Made by a program: the position numbers and the translations under genes. Under the pieces are notes generated by a model. It was not told the DNA's origin. It made no database searches and saw only the letters and a list, made by a program, of their open reading frames with translations. A stretch of 64,000 bases of DNA from Streptomyces sp. NRRL S-646 (GTDB taxonomy: Bacteria; Actinomycetota; Actinomycetes; Streptomycetales; Streptomycetaceae): the NCBI RefSeq assembly GCF_000720765.1, contig NZ_JODC01000013.1, forward strand, positions 310,001 through 374,000. Reading direction: 5' to 3'. Within the stretch, counting starts at the first letter, position 1; every line of letters begins with the position of its first letter. Positions 8,719-17,011 of this stretch are shown here, piece by piece.

Positions 8719-9447
8719 CTACTTGTCCCGGAGCTTGGGATGGCCCTCCAGGGCCTTGGCGATGTCCGCCTCCACGGGTTTCCTCTCGATGCCGAGATCC
8801 GCCAGCAGGCCTGTGCCGTGCTCGAACTCCAGCAGGGCCAGCAGGATGTGCTCGGTGCCGATGTAGTTGTGGCCCAGGCGCAGGGCCTCGCGGAAGGTGA
8901 GTTCCAGGACCTTCTTGGCGTCCGAGGCGTACGGGACGAGCTCCGGGACCTCCTCGGCGGCGGGCGGCAGCGCGGCGGTCGCCGCCTGCCGCACGGCGTC
9001 GAGAGTGATGCCTTGCGCGACGATCGCCTTGGCTGCGAGGCCCTCCGGTTCGACCGGCAGGCCGAGGACCAGGTGTGCGGGGAGCACCTCGGAGTTGCCC
9101 GCGTCCTTGGCGGCGTTGTGGGCCGCCATCACCACGTTGCGAGCACGCAGGGTGTACCGGCTGAAGCCCTGGCTCGGGTCGAGGTCGGCCGACTCCTTCG
9201 GCACGAACCGCTTCTGCGCGGCCTGCCGGGTGACCCCCATGCTCTGGCCGATGTCCGTCCAGGACGCTCCGGAACGCCGGGCCTGGTCGACGAAGTGGCC
9301 GATCAGGTGGTCCGCCACTTCGCCGAGGTGATCGGCAGCGATCACCGCGTCCTGGAGCTGGTCGAGGGGCGCGGCGTGGACCCGCTTGATCGCCGTGATC
9401 AGGTCGTCGAGACGTACGGATGACGTGATGCTCGGGTTCGTCGTCAT
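8719..9447 (-). CDS. Clp N-terminal-domain protein with N-terminal helix-turn-helix
   Basis: 242 residues without any AAA+ ATPase module. Residues about 60-85 (SWTDIGQSMGVTRQAAQKRF) look like a helix-turn-helix. Residues about 95-235 hold two Clp_N repeats, the second with [20 protein letters not shown], nearly the same as the motif at the start of ClpC at the right end of this window. The protein could be a regulator that borrows the adaptor/substrate-binding fold of ClpC. Its promoter overlaps two palindromes and seems leaderless. Upstream of it lies the convergently oriented end of the LysE gene on the same strand. A binding function is inferred, not known. Confidence 0.8.
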   Translation of the reverse strand: MTTNPSITSSVRLDDLITAIKRVHAAPLDQLQDAVIAADHLGEVADHLIGHFVDQARRSGASWTDIGQSMGVTRQAAQKRFVPKESADLDPSQGFSRYTLRARNVVMAAHNAAKDAGNSEVLPAHLVLGLPVEPEGLAAKAIVAQGITLDAVRQAATAALPPAAEEVPELVPYASDAKKVLELTFREALRLGHNYIGTEHILLALLEFEHGTGLLADLGIERKPVEADIAKALEGHPKLRDK

Positions 9448-9448
9448 G

Positions 9449-9496
9449 TGTCAACCTTAGGTTGACAGCAGGGGACTGTCAACCCTGGGTTGACAG
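9449..9496 (-). promoter_or_regulatory. Twin palindromic operator and leaderless promoter of the Clp_N/HTH gene
   Basis: Site 1 (9449-9467) is TGTCAACCTTAGGTTGACA, with 8-base arms. Site 2 (9476-9496) has 10-base arms CTGTCAACCC and GGGTTGACAG. On the minus strand site 2 supplies a consensus -35 TTGACA (9482-9477), and 17 bases later site 1 supplies the -10 TAAGGT (9459-9454). The A of the ATG at 9447 is the seventh base after the -10, so transcription should start at or next to the start codon. Both promoter elements lie inside the palindromes, which fits autorepression. Confidence 0.75.
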
Positions 9497-10102
9497 TCGA
9501 ACGGCCAATGCCGTGAACACCGTCCCGCTGAAGATGTTCAGCCCGCGCGCCACCCGCCGGCTCCGGCGCAGCAGCGAGGAGAGCTTTCCGGAGAGCAGTC
9601 CGATCGAGCCGTCCACGCCCAGCCCCATGATCGTGATCGTCAGCCCGAAGACCAGGAACTGTTCGCGCACGTGCCCCAGCCCGGGGTCCACGAACTGCGG
9701 CAGGAAGGCGACGTTGAAGAGGATCACCTTGGGGTTGAGCAGATTGGTGACCGCCCCCTGCCAGAAGGCCCGCCGCCGCCCGGGCCCCGCCGCCGTACCC
9801 TCCTCGACCGGCACCGCCCGGTCCCGGAAGGCCCTGACCGCGAGGTGGAGCAGATAGGCCGCACCCGCCCAGCGCAGCACGTGATAGAGCGTCGGCAGGG
9901 CCAGGAACAGCGCCGACAGACCGAGCGCCGCGGCGACCGAGTGCACGAACATCGCACAGGCCACGCCGCACGCGGCCAGCACTCCGGTCCTGGGCCCGCC
10001 CCGTCCGCCCATCGCCACGATGAACATCATGTCGGGGCCGGGAGTGATGCAGAGCGCGAAGGCGGCGACGAGGAATGCCGCGTACGAAGACATGTCCACC
10101 AT
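9479..10102 (-). CDS. LysE/RhtB-family amino-acid exporter
   Basis: About 207 residues with five to six hydrophobic segments and the N-terminal family motif ALCITPGPDMMFIVAMGG; GAAYLLHLAVRAFR follows later. The family exports amino acids or related small molecules across the cytoplasmic membrane. I place the start at ATG 10102 (MVDMSSYAAFLVAAF); the frame is open further upstream but that part lacks family features. The stop codon lies inside operator site 2 of the downstream Clp_N gene, so the two are separate units on the same strand. Confidence 0.85.
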   Translation of the reverse strand: MVDMSSYAAFLVAAFALCITPGPDMMFIVAMGGRGGPRTGVLAACGVACAMFVHSVAAALGLSALFLALPTLYHVLRWAGAAYLLHLAVRAFRDRAVPVEEGTAAGPGRRRAFWQGAVTNLLNPKVILFNVAFLPQFVDPGLGHVREQFLVFGLTITIMGLGVDGSIGLLSGKLSSLLRRSRRVARGLNIFSGTVFTALAVRLSTQG

Positions 10103-10214
10103 GGATCCATGCTTGAACCGGCAAGGGAGAGGAGCGAAACGAATTTCGGTGGGTGAGACGAGTCCGGGAAAACGCCATGTGGGATGCATGGGGACGGTGA
10201 TTGACTCACCTGCC

Positions 10215-11159
10215 ATGACCACGACCACGCTGACGACGAGCTCCTCCACGGCCCCTGCCCCTGCCTCAACACCCGCCCCCGTCCAGGACGTTCCCGCGGT
10301 CGTCGACGAGACGGCCCGGCTCCTCACCGAGCACTACGTCTTTCCGGAGGCCGCCGAGCAACTGGCCGTGCTGCTGCGCCGGCGCCTCGCGGAGGGGGCG
10401 TACGACGTGCAGAGCGCCGAGGAGCTGAGCGACCTGGTCACCGCGGATCTGCAGTCCGTCAACGGCGATCTGCACCTGCGCCTCATGTACCACCCCGAGC
10501 AGGTGCCGCAGGGCCAGGGCGAGGCTGCGGAAGCCGCGATGCGCCGCGAGTTCGACACCTCCCTGGGCGGCGTGCCCAGGGTCGAGCTGCTCTCGGGCGG
10601 CACCGCCCTCCTCGAACTGGCCCCCTTCCTCTTCCCACTGTCCTGGTCGGCCGAGCCGCTCGCCGCGGCGCTCACCCTGGTCGCCCGCGCCGAGGCGCTC
10701 ATCCTGGACCTGCGGGGCAACGGCGGCGGCGACCCGGACACCGTCGCCTTCGTCTGCAGCTACCTCCTTGACGAGCGCACCCACCTCAACACCATGTACG
10801 CGCGCGTGGGCGACCGGCACGACCAGTCCTGGACCCTGCCGCACGTCCCCGGCACCCGCTTCGGCGGCACCAAGCCGGTCCACGTCCTCACCGGGCCCCA
10901 CACCTTCTCCGCCGCCGAGGAACTGGCCTACGACCTCCAGCAACTGGGCCGCGCGACCGTCGTGGGGGAGAGCACCCGCGGTGGCGCCCACCCTCGGGAG
11001 GGCTGGACGGTCCACCCGAACCTGGAGGCCACCATCCCGGTCGCCCGTGCCGTCAACCCGGTCTCCGGCACCAACTGGGAAGGCACCGGCGTCCTCCCCG
11101 ACATCCCGTGCCCGGCTCCGGACGCCCTCGACCGAGCCCTGGCCCTGATCCACGGCTGA
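10215..11159 (+). CDS. S41-family (C-terminal-processing type) peptidase
   Basis: 314 residues. An IRBP-like helical N-terminal region (about 35-115) precedes the catalytic domain, with LDLRGNGGGDPDTVAF near residue 170 and the nucleophile motif HTFSAAEELAYDL near residue 230. GRATVVGESTRGGAHP completes the core. No signal peptide or PDZ domain is visible, so a cytoplasmic or tricorn-like role is possible. The N-terminus is Thr/Ser/Pro-rich. The gene is divergent from lysE, and its start codon overlaps none of the lysE coding region if lysE begins at 10102. Confidence 0.85.
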   Translation: MTTTTLTTSSSTAPAPASTPAPVQDVPAVVDETARLLTEHYVFPEAAEQLAVLLRRRLAEGAYDVQSAEELSDLVTADLQSVNGDLHLRLMYHPEQVPQGQGEAAEAAMRREFDTSLGGVPRVELLSGGTALLELAPFLFPLSWSAEPLAAALTLVARAEALILDLRGNGGGDPDTVAFVCSYLLDERTHLNTMYARVGDRHDQSWTLPHVPGTRFGGTKPVHVLTGPHTFSAAEELAYDLQQLGRATVVGESTRGGAHPREGWTVHPNLEATIPVARAVNPVSGTNWEGTGVLPDIPCPAPDALDRALALIHG

Positions 11160-11193
11160 CCCGACTGTCAGTGCCGCATGGCACGATCGACGA

Positions 11194-12351
11194 GTGACCA
11201 GCACTCCGTCCAGCACCGTCGAACGCGCCTTCAAGGCCGCCCTGTACGCCGAGTCCGACACCGCCCTCGACACGGGCGCCTCCCTGCTGGCCGCAGACCC
11301 GGCGGCGGACGCCGAACTCGCCCGCCGCGGCCGGGAGTTCGTGGCGACGGCCTGGCGGCGCGGCTGGCAGCCCGCCGACCTGGTCCGGATCGTGCGCCGC
11401 GAGCTGGACGACGTACACGTGGGCCTGGCATCGGCGCTGATCCGGGCGCAGACACCGTACGACGGGCCGCGCGGCCCCCGCTGGACCGCGCAGCTGGAGG
11501 AGCTCACCGCCGAAGCGGCCGAAACCGCCGGGGCCACCGGCACCCCACCCCGCATCGACCGCTTCTCGCACGCGACCGCCCTCCTGGAGCTGTACCGCCT
11601 GCTGCTGCGCCTGCCGGCCCTCGAACCCCTCGACGAGCCCACGCGGCGGCCCGGTTCCGCCCCCGGAGCCGGCCCGACATCCGAGTCCCGCATGCTCACC
11701 CGTATCCGCGCGCTGCTCGCCAAGGCGGAGGCGACCGGGTTCCCGGACGAGGCGGAGGCGCTGTCCGCCAAGGCACAGGAGCTGATGGCCCGGCACAGCA
11801 TCGACGAGGCACTGCTCGCGGCCCGGGCGCCGTCCCCCGACGCCCCCGGCGCCTGCCGGATCGGCGTCGAGGCGCCGTACGAGCAGGCCAAGGCAGTGCT
11901 GCTGGACGCGGTCGCCACCGCGAACCACTGTCGGGCCGTGTGGAACGAGCCGCTGGGCTTCTCCACCGTCGTCGGCTTCGAAGCCGACCTGGAAGCCGTC
12001 GAGCTTCTCTACACCTCGCTCCTCGTGCAGGCCACGACGGCGATGACGAAGTCGGAGACCGCCCAGCGGGCCGGCGGCCGCAAGCGCACCAAGACCTTCC
12101 GGCAGTCCTTCCTCGCGGCCTATGCCCACCGGATAGGCACGCGCCTCGCGGCGGCCGCCGAGACGCAGGTGACCGACGACCTGCTCCCGGTACTGGCCTC
12201 CCGCGAGGTCGCGGTCACGGCCCACACGGACCACATGTTCCCCGAGACGACGACGACCCGCCTGCGCGGGGTGAACGACGAGGCAGGCTGGACGGAGGGC
12301 GCCCAGGCAGCGGACCGGGCCCAGGTGGGGGCCCGGCCACGGCTCCCGTGA
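11194..12351 (+). CDS. DUF2786 domain-containing protein
   Basis: 385 residues from a GTG start. The DUF2786 signature lies at about residues 165-205: MLTRIRALLAKAEATGFP, then DEAEALSAKAQELMARHSID. A C-terminal helical region (TKTFRQSFLAAYAHRIGTRL) is typical of the actinobacterial versions. Function is unknown; related proteins occur near phage and conjugation genes elsewhere, but nothing mobile is visible here. It follows the S41 gene by 34 bases and could be cotranscribed. Confidence 0.8.
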   Translation: MTSTPSSTVERAFKAALYAESDTALDTGASLLAADPAADAELARRGREFVATAWRRGWQPADLVRIVRRELDDVHVGLASALIRAQTPYDGPRGPRWTAQLEELTAEAAETAGATGTPPRIDRFSHATALLELYRLLLRLPALEPLDEPTRRPGSAPGAGPTSESRMLTRIRALLAKAEATGFPDEAEALSAKAQELMARHSIDEALLAARAPSPDAPGACRIGVEAPYEQAKAVLLDAVATANHCRAVWNEPLGFSTVVGFEADLEAVELLYTSLLVQATTAMTKSETAQRAGGRKRTKTFRQSFLAAYAHRIGTRLAAAAETQVTDDLLPVLASREVAVTAHTDHMFPETTTTRLRGVNDEAGWTEGAQAADRAQVGARPRLP

Positions 12352-12423
12352 GGTGCCCCGACGTCAGGGCCTGGCGGCCCTGAGCAGGCCGCGCGAACTC
12401 CGCTCCGGCTCGGCAGCGCCCCC

Positions 12424-12475
12424 AAGGCGCGCGGGGCCTGTCGGTATGCGGCTGCGCCGCGGTGGGGGAGCGGCC
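12424..12475. repeat. Dispersed Streptomyces intergenic repeat, second family, copy A
   Basis: A GCGCGGGGCCTGT segment is followed by a hairpin GCGGC-TGC-GCCGC at 12448-12460. A related sequence occurs at 26907-26990 with the same stem and a different loop (TCC). It lies in the convergent gap 12352-12563, where I see no gene, and may serve as a bidirectional terminator. Confidence 0.55.
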
Positions 12476-12563
12476 GGCCGCGACGGTGCCGCAGACGTCG
12501 ACGGAGCATCATCGCCCCGCGGTCCGCGGCGGAGCCGCAGATCGGCACAACCGGGCGGAGCGC

Positions 12564-13088
12564 TCAGTCCCCGGCCTGCTGGAAGGGCGTCACCGAGGCG
12601 TTCGGTTCGCTCGTGTCGCCCTTGAGGGCGACGTCGCCGTACGACCACTTGAAGCTGTGGTCGGCGGTGGAGCCGGGCAGGGTGAACTTCACCGTCTTCA
12701 CCGGGAGGCTCTTCTTGCCGCCTGCCTCGCCCCGGACGTACGTGATCGTGAAGGAGGTGGTCGCGTCCTTGGTGAGGGTCAGCTTCTGGGCCTTCGCGGC
12801 CTTGGTGGCGAGGACGGTGCTCGAGACGTTGCCCGCGTAGAGGTCGACACCCGGGAAGCCGTTCAGGGTGCACTTGGAACCGCGGTTGGTGAGCGTGACG
12901 GTGACATTGCCGGAGTCCCCGGCGGACGGTGCGGCGCTCGCCGCGACCTGCACGCCGACGGCGTCGAGCGTGCAGGCGCCGCCGGCCTTGTCCTTGTCGG
13001 TGGAGCCGCTGTCACCGCCGCTGCCGTCGCAGGCGGTCAGGAGGAGCGCCGCGGCGAGAGCGGCGACGGTGATCGGGGTGGCGCGCAT
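12564..13088 (-). CDS. DUF4232-type secreted lipoprotein
   Basis: 174 residues with a lipoprotein signal peptide: a basic start, a hydrophobic core and the lipobox LLLTAC, which places Cys near residue 20. A Gly/Ser/Asp linker follows, then an immunoglobulin-like domain with SGNVTVTLTNRGSKCTLNGF and FPGVDLY, matching DUF4232 (two conserved Cys). It is anchored to the outer face of the cytoplasmic membrane; ligand unknown. The frame is open much further upstream, but the start with the signal peptide is clearly at 13088. It is downstream of another lipoprotein gene on the same strand. Confidence 0.85.
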   Translation of the reverse strand: MRATPITVAALAAALLLTACDGSGGDSGSTDKDKAGGACTLDAVGVQVAASAAPSAGDSGNVTVTLTNRGSKCTLNGFPGVDLYAGNVSSTVLATKAAKAQKLTLTKDATTSFTITYVRGEAGGKKSLPVKTVKFTLPGSTADHSFKWSYGDVALKGDTSEPNASVTPFQQAGD

Positions 13089-13192
13089 GTGGATCCTCTG
13101 ATGCTGTGCTGGTACTCGGCGGCGCGATGCCGGTGATCGCATGCATGGATCATCACGCACGATCCCCTGCAGCGGTTGCCCGCCCTGCCGGA

Positions 13193-13720
13193 CTACTGAC
13201 CGAGGTTCGCGGTCGGCAGCCCCGACGGCAGGGTCCCGCCCTCCGCCTTGGTGTAGGTCTCCTTGCCCACGGTGCCCGACCAGGTGATCTTCAGCGAGTT
13301 CTTGGACACGGAGTCGACCATCCCCGTCGCCCGCTCCTTGCCGCCCTTCGTGCAGGTGAGGTGGATCATCTGCATCCCGGCCTCCTTGCCCGCGCTCCCG
13401 CTGCACACGGACCCGCCGGTCGAGAAGAGCCCGGCCTGCTTGCCGTTGATCACGAGGGCGACGGCCTTGCCGCCGGTCGTGGCGAGCCAGCTGCCCTGCA
13501 GACCGTCGGACGCGCTCGTCGTCCCGCCGGTGCCGCCGCCCGTGTCCGCGGTGGAGGCGGCGGACGCGGAGGGGCCGGTCGAGGAGTCGTCCTTGGAGTC
13601 GCTGCCGCCGCTGCACGCGGTGAGCACGAGCGCACCCGCCAGCCCCGCGGCGGCGGCCGCGATCCGCAGCTGCCGGCGCGACACCGTGCGGGCCGGACGC
13701 GTGAAGGTCGCCGAAGTCAC
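13193..13720 (-). CDS. Secreted lipoprotein of unknown function
   Basis: 175 residues from a GTG at 13720, chosen because GGGAG lies six bases upstream. A positively charged start (RPARTVSRRQLR) and a hydrophobic core end in the lipobox LVLTAC. A Ser/Thr/Gly-rich linker follows, then a compact beta-rich domain (LQGSWLATTGGKAVALVING, ITWSGTVGKETYTK) with a Cys pair, possibly a lipocalin-like fold. Its position next to a DUF4232 lipoprotein and upstream of the zinc-free ribosomal genes recalls the S. coelicolor arrangement, but I see no Zur box of its own. Confidence 0.8.
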   Translation of the reverse strand: MTSATFTRPARTVSRRQLRIAAAAAGLAGALVLTACSGGSDSKDDSSTGPSASAASTADTGGGTGGTTSASDGLQGSWLATTGGKAVALVINGKQAGLFSTGGSVCSGSAGKEAGMQMIHLTCTKGGKERATGMVDSVSKNSLKITWSGTVGKETYTKAEGGTLPSGLPTANLGQ

Positions 13721-13903
13721 TGGTAGCTCCCAAGCAGTAGCAACGAGCAGGGGCAAGCCATAGCAGGTGGCCGGGCCGTACGGCCCGAACGCCCGCAGCA
13801 AGCTACCAGGGACGGCCGTCCGGCCCATGAGGAGCGGCTGTGAGATTCACCGGACCCACCCGCGCTCCCCGCACCCACCCGCGTTCCCAGGCCCCACCCG
13901 TGC

Positions 13904-14209
13904 TCACCAGGACGACTTGCGCACCCCCGGCAGGTACCCGGCATGCGCCTGCCCCCGCAACGAGACCCGTGACAGCCCGAACGCCCGGAAGTACCCCCGC
14001 GGCCGCCCGTCCACCTGGTCCCGGTTGCGTACGCGTGTCGCGCTGGCGTCGCGCGGCTGGCGCCGCAACTCCCGCTGGGCGGCGAGCCGTTCCTCCTCCG
14101 TCGTCGACGGCCGCCGGATGATCTCCTTCAGCTCGGCGCGCCGCTCGGCGTACCGGGCGACGATCTCCTGCCGCTGCTCGTTCTTCGCGATCTTGCTCTT
14201 CTTCGCCAT
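13904..14209 (-). CDS. rpsN: 30S ribosomal protein S14, zinc-free paralogue
   Basis: 101 residues with the S14 features [18 protein letters not shown] and [14 protein letters not shown]. The protein has no cysteine at all, so it lacks the CxxC pairs of the zinc-binding form. It is the longer alternative S14 made under zinc starvation so that ribosomes need less zinc. Its ATG overlaps the rpmB stop (ATGA), so the two are translationally coupled. Control is expected from the Zur box upstream of rpmB. Confidence 0.95.
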   Translation of the reverse strand: MAKKSKIAKNEQRQEIVARYAERRAELKEIIRRPSTTEEERLAAQRELRRQPRDASATRVRNRDQVDGRPRGYFRAFGLSRVSLRGQAHAGYLPGVRKSSW

Positions 14210-14445
14210 CAGACCCGCACCCCCCGAGCGCGGATCCGCGCCACGGCCGCCTCGACGCCGATCGTGTCGACCGTCTTGATCCCCTTCGTGCTCAGCCGCA
14301 GCCGTACGTATCGGCCCTCGCTCGGCAGCCAGTACCGCTTGCTCTGGATGTTGGGGTCGAAACGGCGGGAGGTCCGCCGGTGGGAGCGGGAGATGCGGTT
14401 GCCGAATCCGGGCTGTGCCCCGGTCAGCATGCAGTGCGCGGACAT
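14209..14445 (-). CDS. rpmB: 50S ribosomal protein L28, zinc-free paralogue
   Basis: 78 residues: MSAHCMLTG, then [20 protein letters not shown]. Only one Cys remains, so the CxxC pairs of zinc-binding L28 are missing. First gene of the leftward half of the divergent cluster, with an AGGAGAGG ribosome site upstream. Transcription probably starts in the 74-base region shared with rpmG, which contains the Zur box. Confidence 0.95.
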   Translation of the reverse strand: MSAHCMLTGAQPGFGNRISRSHRRTSRRFDPNIQSKRYWLPSEGRYVRLRLSTKGIKTVDTIGVEAAVARIRARGVRV

Positions 14446-14491
14446 GGGTGACGTACCTCTCCTGATGTGATCCCTGAAGCGATGTCGCTAA

Positions 14492-14513
14492 TGGAATTCA
14501 TTTTCAGTAAGGT
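14492..14513. promoter_or_regulatory. Zur box and rpmG -10 region
   Basis: TGGAATTCATTTTCA at 14492-14506, read on the other strand as TGAAAATGAATTCCA, is close to the Streptomyces Zur consensus (TGAAAATGATTTTCA, recalled). TAAGGT at 14508-14513 matches a -10 and is followed by six bases and then the rpmG ATG at 14520, so rpmG may be leaderless. The box abuts this -10 and sits between both divergent units, so zinc-loaded Zur should repress both. Confidence 0.8.
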
Positions 14514-14519
14514 ATCACC

Positions 14520-14684
14520 ATGGCTCGCAACGAACTCCGCCCGGTCATCAAGCTCCGCTCCACGGCGGGGACCGGCTACACCTACGTGACCCGCAAGAAC
14601 CGCCGCAACGACCCCGACCGCATGACCCTGCGCAAGTACGACCCGGTCGCCGGCCGCCACGTCGACTTCCGAGAGGAGCGCTGA
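14520..14684 (+). CDS. rpmG: 50S ribosomal protein L33, zinc-free paralogue
   Basis: 54 residues: [20 protein letters not shown], then [20 protein letters not shown]. No cysteine is present, so this is the non-zinc form. An AAGG lies eight bases upstream of the ATG, but the same bases form a -10, so initiation may be leaderless. First gene of the rightward half of the cluster; rpmE follows after nine bases. Confidence 0.95.
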   Translation: MARNELRPVIKLRSTAGTGYTYVTRKNRRNDPDRMTLRKYDPVAGRHVDFREER

Positions 14685-14693
14685 ACCAACGCC

Positions 14694-14948
14694 ATGCGCA
14701 ACGGAATCCACCCGGCCTACGGTCCCGTCGTCTTCCGCGACCGTGCCGCGAACCACGCCTTCCTCACCCGCTCGACGATGAGCAGCGACAAGACGATCGA
14801 GTGGGAGGACGGCCACACGTACCCCGTCGTGGACGTCGAGATCTCGAACGTCAGCCACCCCTTCTACACCGGTACCGCCCGTGTCCTGGACACCGCCGGC
14901 CGTGTGGAGCGCTTCGAGCGCCGGTTCGGGAAGCGGGGCCGAGCGTGA
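14694..14948 (+). CDS. rpmE2: 50S ribosomal protein L31 type B, zinc-free
   Basis: 84 residues: [20 protein letters not shown], then [20 protein letters not shown]. It is the type B form, longer and without the zinc-binding cysteines of type A L31. It probably replaces zinc-loaded L31 on ribosomes during zinc limitation. The last four bases overlap the GTG of the CobW-like gene (GTGA). Confidence 0.95.
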   Translation: MRNGIHPAYGPVVFRDRAANHAFLTRSTMSSDKTIEWEDGHTYPVVDVEISNVSHPFYTGTARVLDTAGRVERFERRFGKRGRA

Positions 14949-16072
14949 GCCTGTCGGTGGTGATCGTCGGCGGGCTGCACGCCGACGCCCGCAAGGCGGC
15001 TGTCGCCCGACTGCTGGCCGACGTCCCCGGCAGCGTCGTACTCCACCACGACCTCGCCACGGCCGCGGCGGGCACGGTCGTACGGACGATCCGCGACGCG
15101 AGCGGTCTCGTGTCGGCCGGTGAGGCGCCCCTGGTCAACGACTGCGCGTGCTGTGCGCTCAGGGAGGACCTCGTCCCCGAGCTGCGCCGGCTCGCGGACG
15201 CGGGGGACACGCGCCTCGCCGTCGTCGAGCTGTGGGACTCCGTCGAACCAAAGGCCATGGCCGAGGTGGTCGTGGCCGGAGGCCTGACGGTCACCGGCGT
15301 CATCACAGCCGTGGACCCGGCACTCGTCCTGCCTTACCTCGGCAACGGCGACGACCTCGCCGACGGTGGCCTCGCCGCGGCGGCCACGGACCAGCGGACG
15401 GTCGCGGACACCTTCGCGCGCCAGCTGGAGTACGCCCCGATCCTCGCCGTCACCGACTCCGAGGAGGCCGACGAGGAGGACCGTGAGCTGCTCGCCCAGC
15501 TCCACCCGACGGCCCGCCAAGTCGTCATCGGCCACGGTGACCTGGCGGTGGCCGCCCTCGCAGGTTTTGACGTCGAGGCGGCGGCTGCGGCCCAGCATCC
15601 GGCCTGTGCGCTCCTCCCCGCCGAGGCCGACGCGCACGGCGTCTCCACCCTCGTCTGGCACCGCAGCCGCCCCTTCCACCCGGAGCGGCTGTATGCGGCG
15701 CTGGAGGATCTGACCTGCGCCGCGGCCCGCAGCCGGGGCCGGTTCTGGCTCGCCGACAAGCCGGACACACTGCTGCACTGGGACGCGGCGGGCGGGGCCC
15801 TGTGCGTGGAGAGTGCGGGGCCGTGGCTGGCCTCGCTCCCCGACGCCGCCTGGGACATGGTCCCGCCCGTGCGCCGCGCCGCCGCCGCACTGGACTGGCA
15901 TCCCGAGCACGGCGACTGCTGTCAGCACCTCGTCTTCACCTCGCCCGGCCTCGACCGCGACGGACTCGAACACCTGCTGGAGTCCTGCCTGCTGACCGAC
16001 GCCGAGTACGCCGCCGGGCGCGCCGCCTGGAAGCGGCTGCCGCCCGCCTTCGACACCCTCCTGGAGGTCTGA
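14945..16072 (+). CDS. CobW/COG0523-family protein with degenerate P-loop
   Basis: 375 residues. The metal-binding motif [13 protein letters not shown] near residue 65 and the C-terminal CobW_C region support the COG0523 family of zinc metallochaperones. The position of the Walker A loop near the N-terminus reads [12 protein letters not shown], without the GKT/GKS that binds nucleotide phosphate, so GTPase activity as in canonical members is doubtful. The gene is embedded in the Zur-type cluster and translationally coupled to L31, so a role in zinc delivery or recovery under starvation is likely. Confidence 0.85.
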   Translation: MSLSVVIVGGLHADARKAAVARLLADVPGSVVLHHDLATAAAGTVVRTIRDASGLVSAGEAPLVNDCACCALREDLVPELRRLADAGDTRLAVVELWDSVEPKAMAEVVVAGGLTVTGVITAVDPALVLPYLGNGDDLADGGLAAAATDQRTVADTFARQLEYAPILAVTDSEEADEEDRELLAQLHPTARQVVIGHGDLAVAALAGFDVEAAAAAQHPACALLPAEADAHGVSTLVWHRSRPFHPERLYAALEDLTCAAARSRGRFWLADKPDTLLHWDAAGGALCVESAGPWLASLPDAAWDMVPPVRRAAAALDWHPEHGDCCQHLVFTSPGLDRDGLEHLLESCLLTDAEYAAGRAAWKRLPPAFDTLLEV

Positions 16073-16077
16073 CCCGC

Positions 16078-16311
16078 ATGGCCCGCAAGCCCGACCGCAG
16101 CCCCGCCAAGTCCCGCCCCAACCCGCTGGACACGGCCGGGATCACGTACATCGACTACAAGGACACCGACCTGCTGCGGAAGTTCATCTCCGACCGCGGC
16201 AAGATCCGCAGCCGTCGCGTCACCCGTGTCACGGCCCAGCAGCAGCGACTGCTCGCCCGCGCGATCAAGAACGCCCGGGAGATGGCATTGTTGCCGTACG
16301 TCGGCCGCTGA
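16078..16311 (+). CDS. rpsR2: 30S ribosomal protein S18, zinc-free paralogue
   Basis: 77 residues, [20 protein letters not shown], then [20 protein letters not shown], a standard S18 core. No cysteine is present. It is the last gene of the rightward zinc-responsive unit, five bases after the CobW-like gene, and is followed by a strong hairpin. Confidence 0.95.
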   Translation: MARKPDRSPAKSRPNPLDTAGITYIDYKDTDLLRKFISDRGKIRSRRVTRVTAQQQRLLARAIKNAREMALLPYVGR

Positions 16312-16332
16312 CGCTTCGCCACGGCACCGTCC

Positions 16333-16353
16333 CCAGGGGGCTCTGCCCCCTGG
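16333..16353 (+). terminator. Hairpin after rpsR; part of a dispersed repeat
   Basis: A perfect 9-bp stem (CCAGGGGGC and GCCCCCTGG) with loop TCT, 22 bases after the stop. The following bases (CCTCGTCCTCGAACGCCGGA) belong to a repeat that I recall as very common between Streptomyces genes. The rest of the gap 16354-16675 holds no gene; it contains the regulatory motif at 16566 and a possible -10 TATGAT at 16610-16615. Confidence 0.7.
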
Positions 16354-16565
16354 ACCCCCGATCGGCCTCAACGGCCTCGTCCTCGAACGCCGGACGGCTG
16401 AATCATGCCGGTCGAGCACTTGAAGGTGGAACAAGAAGGCCGCGATACGCGTCTCTCCCTAGTGCACGAGGGTTTTGGCTCCGGCGCATGTCATGTGGGC
16501 TCCGGGGCATGCGCTGGAACGGATGCCACACCCCGTACGTCACAGCTGTAACCACAGAACCACCC

Positions 16566-16584
16566 CGCGTGCACGTGCATCTGC
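16566..16584 (+). promoter_or_regulatory. 19-bp motif with TGCACGTGCA core upstream of the DUF397 gene
   Basis: CGCGTGCACGTGCATCTGC is found here and, inverted, at 17620-17638 upstream of the minus-strand HATPase gene. Relative to each gene it has the same orientation. The core TGCACGTGCA is a perfect 10-bp palindrome. It lies 92 bases upstream of the DUF397 start and just before a possible -10 (TATGAT at 16610). The likely reader is the XRE protein encoded nearby. Confidence 0.65.
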
Positions 16585-16675
16585 TCATGCATCCGCACGT
16601 GAACACGGCTATGATCCGGACCAGTTGACCACTGCATCACTGGCCCCAAAGCCACCGCACCACCGGGAGCGACCT

Positions 16676-16918
16676 GTGGACCACGACGTGTACAACGGCA
16701 TGGCGGCCACGGAGTTGGACGGTGTGGCCTGGCAGAAGAGCCGGCACAGCAACTCGCAGGGCTCCTGCGTGGAGTTCGCCCGCCTGCCCGGCGGGGACGT
16801 TGCCGTGCGCAACTCGCGCTTCCCCGACGGTCCGGCGCTCGTCTACACGCGCGCGGAGATCGAGGCGATGCTCCTGGGCATCAAGGACGGCGAGTTCGAC
16901 CACCTGATAGCGGGCTGA
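16676..16918 (+). CDS. DUF397 protein of a WhiJ-type locus
   Basis: 80 residues. WQKSRHSNSQGSCVEFARLP followed by GGDVAVRNSRFPDGPALVYT is the hallmark of DUF397, a small family found beside XRE/DUF5753 regulators in Streptomyces. The GTG at 16676 has GGAG six bases upstream. DUF397 proteins are thought to act as partners of the regulator; the pairing has been compared with toxin-antitoxin systems. The partner XRE gene is 913 bases downstream, with the HATPase gene between on the other strand. Confidence 0.9.
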   Translation: MDHDVYNGMAATELDGVAWQKSRHSNSQGSCVEFARLPGGDVAVRNSRFPDGPALVYTRAEIEAMLLGIKDGEFDHLIAG

Positions 16919-17011
16919 CACCGGTTCACCCCCGGGTGCAACTCGGGGCAATCGGCGCTTTACGTGCAGTAACGCGCGTAGAACCCCGGCGTCATACGGC
17001 GCCGGGGTGCG

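Noticed and set aside
6965..9454. 829-codon minus-strand frame across the polymerase and Clp_N genes
   Set aside because: It spans two real genes out of frame and its composition is Arg/Pro/Gly-rich.
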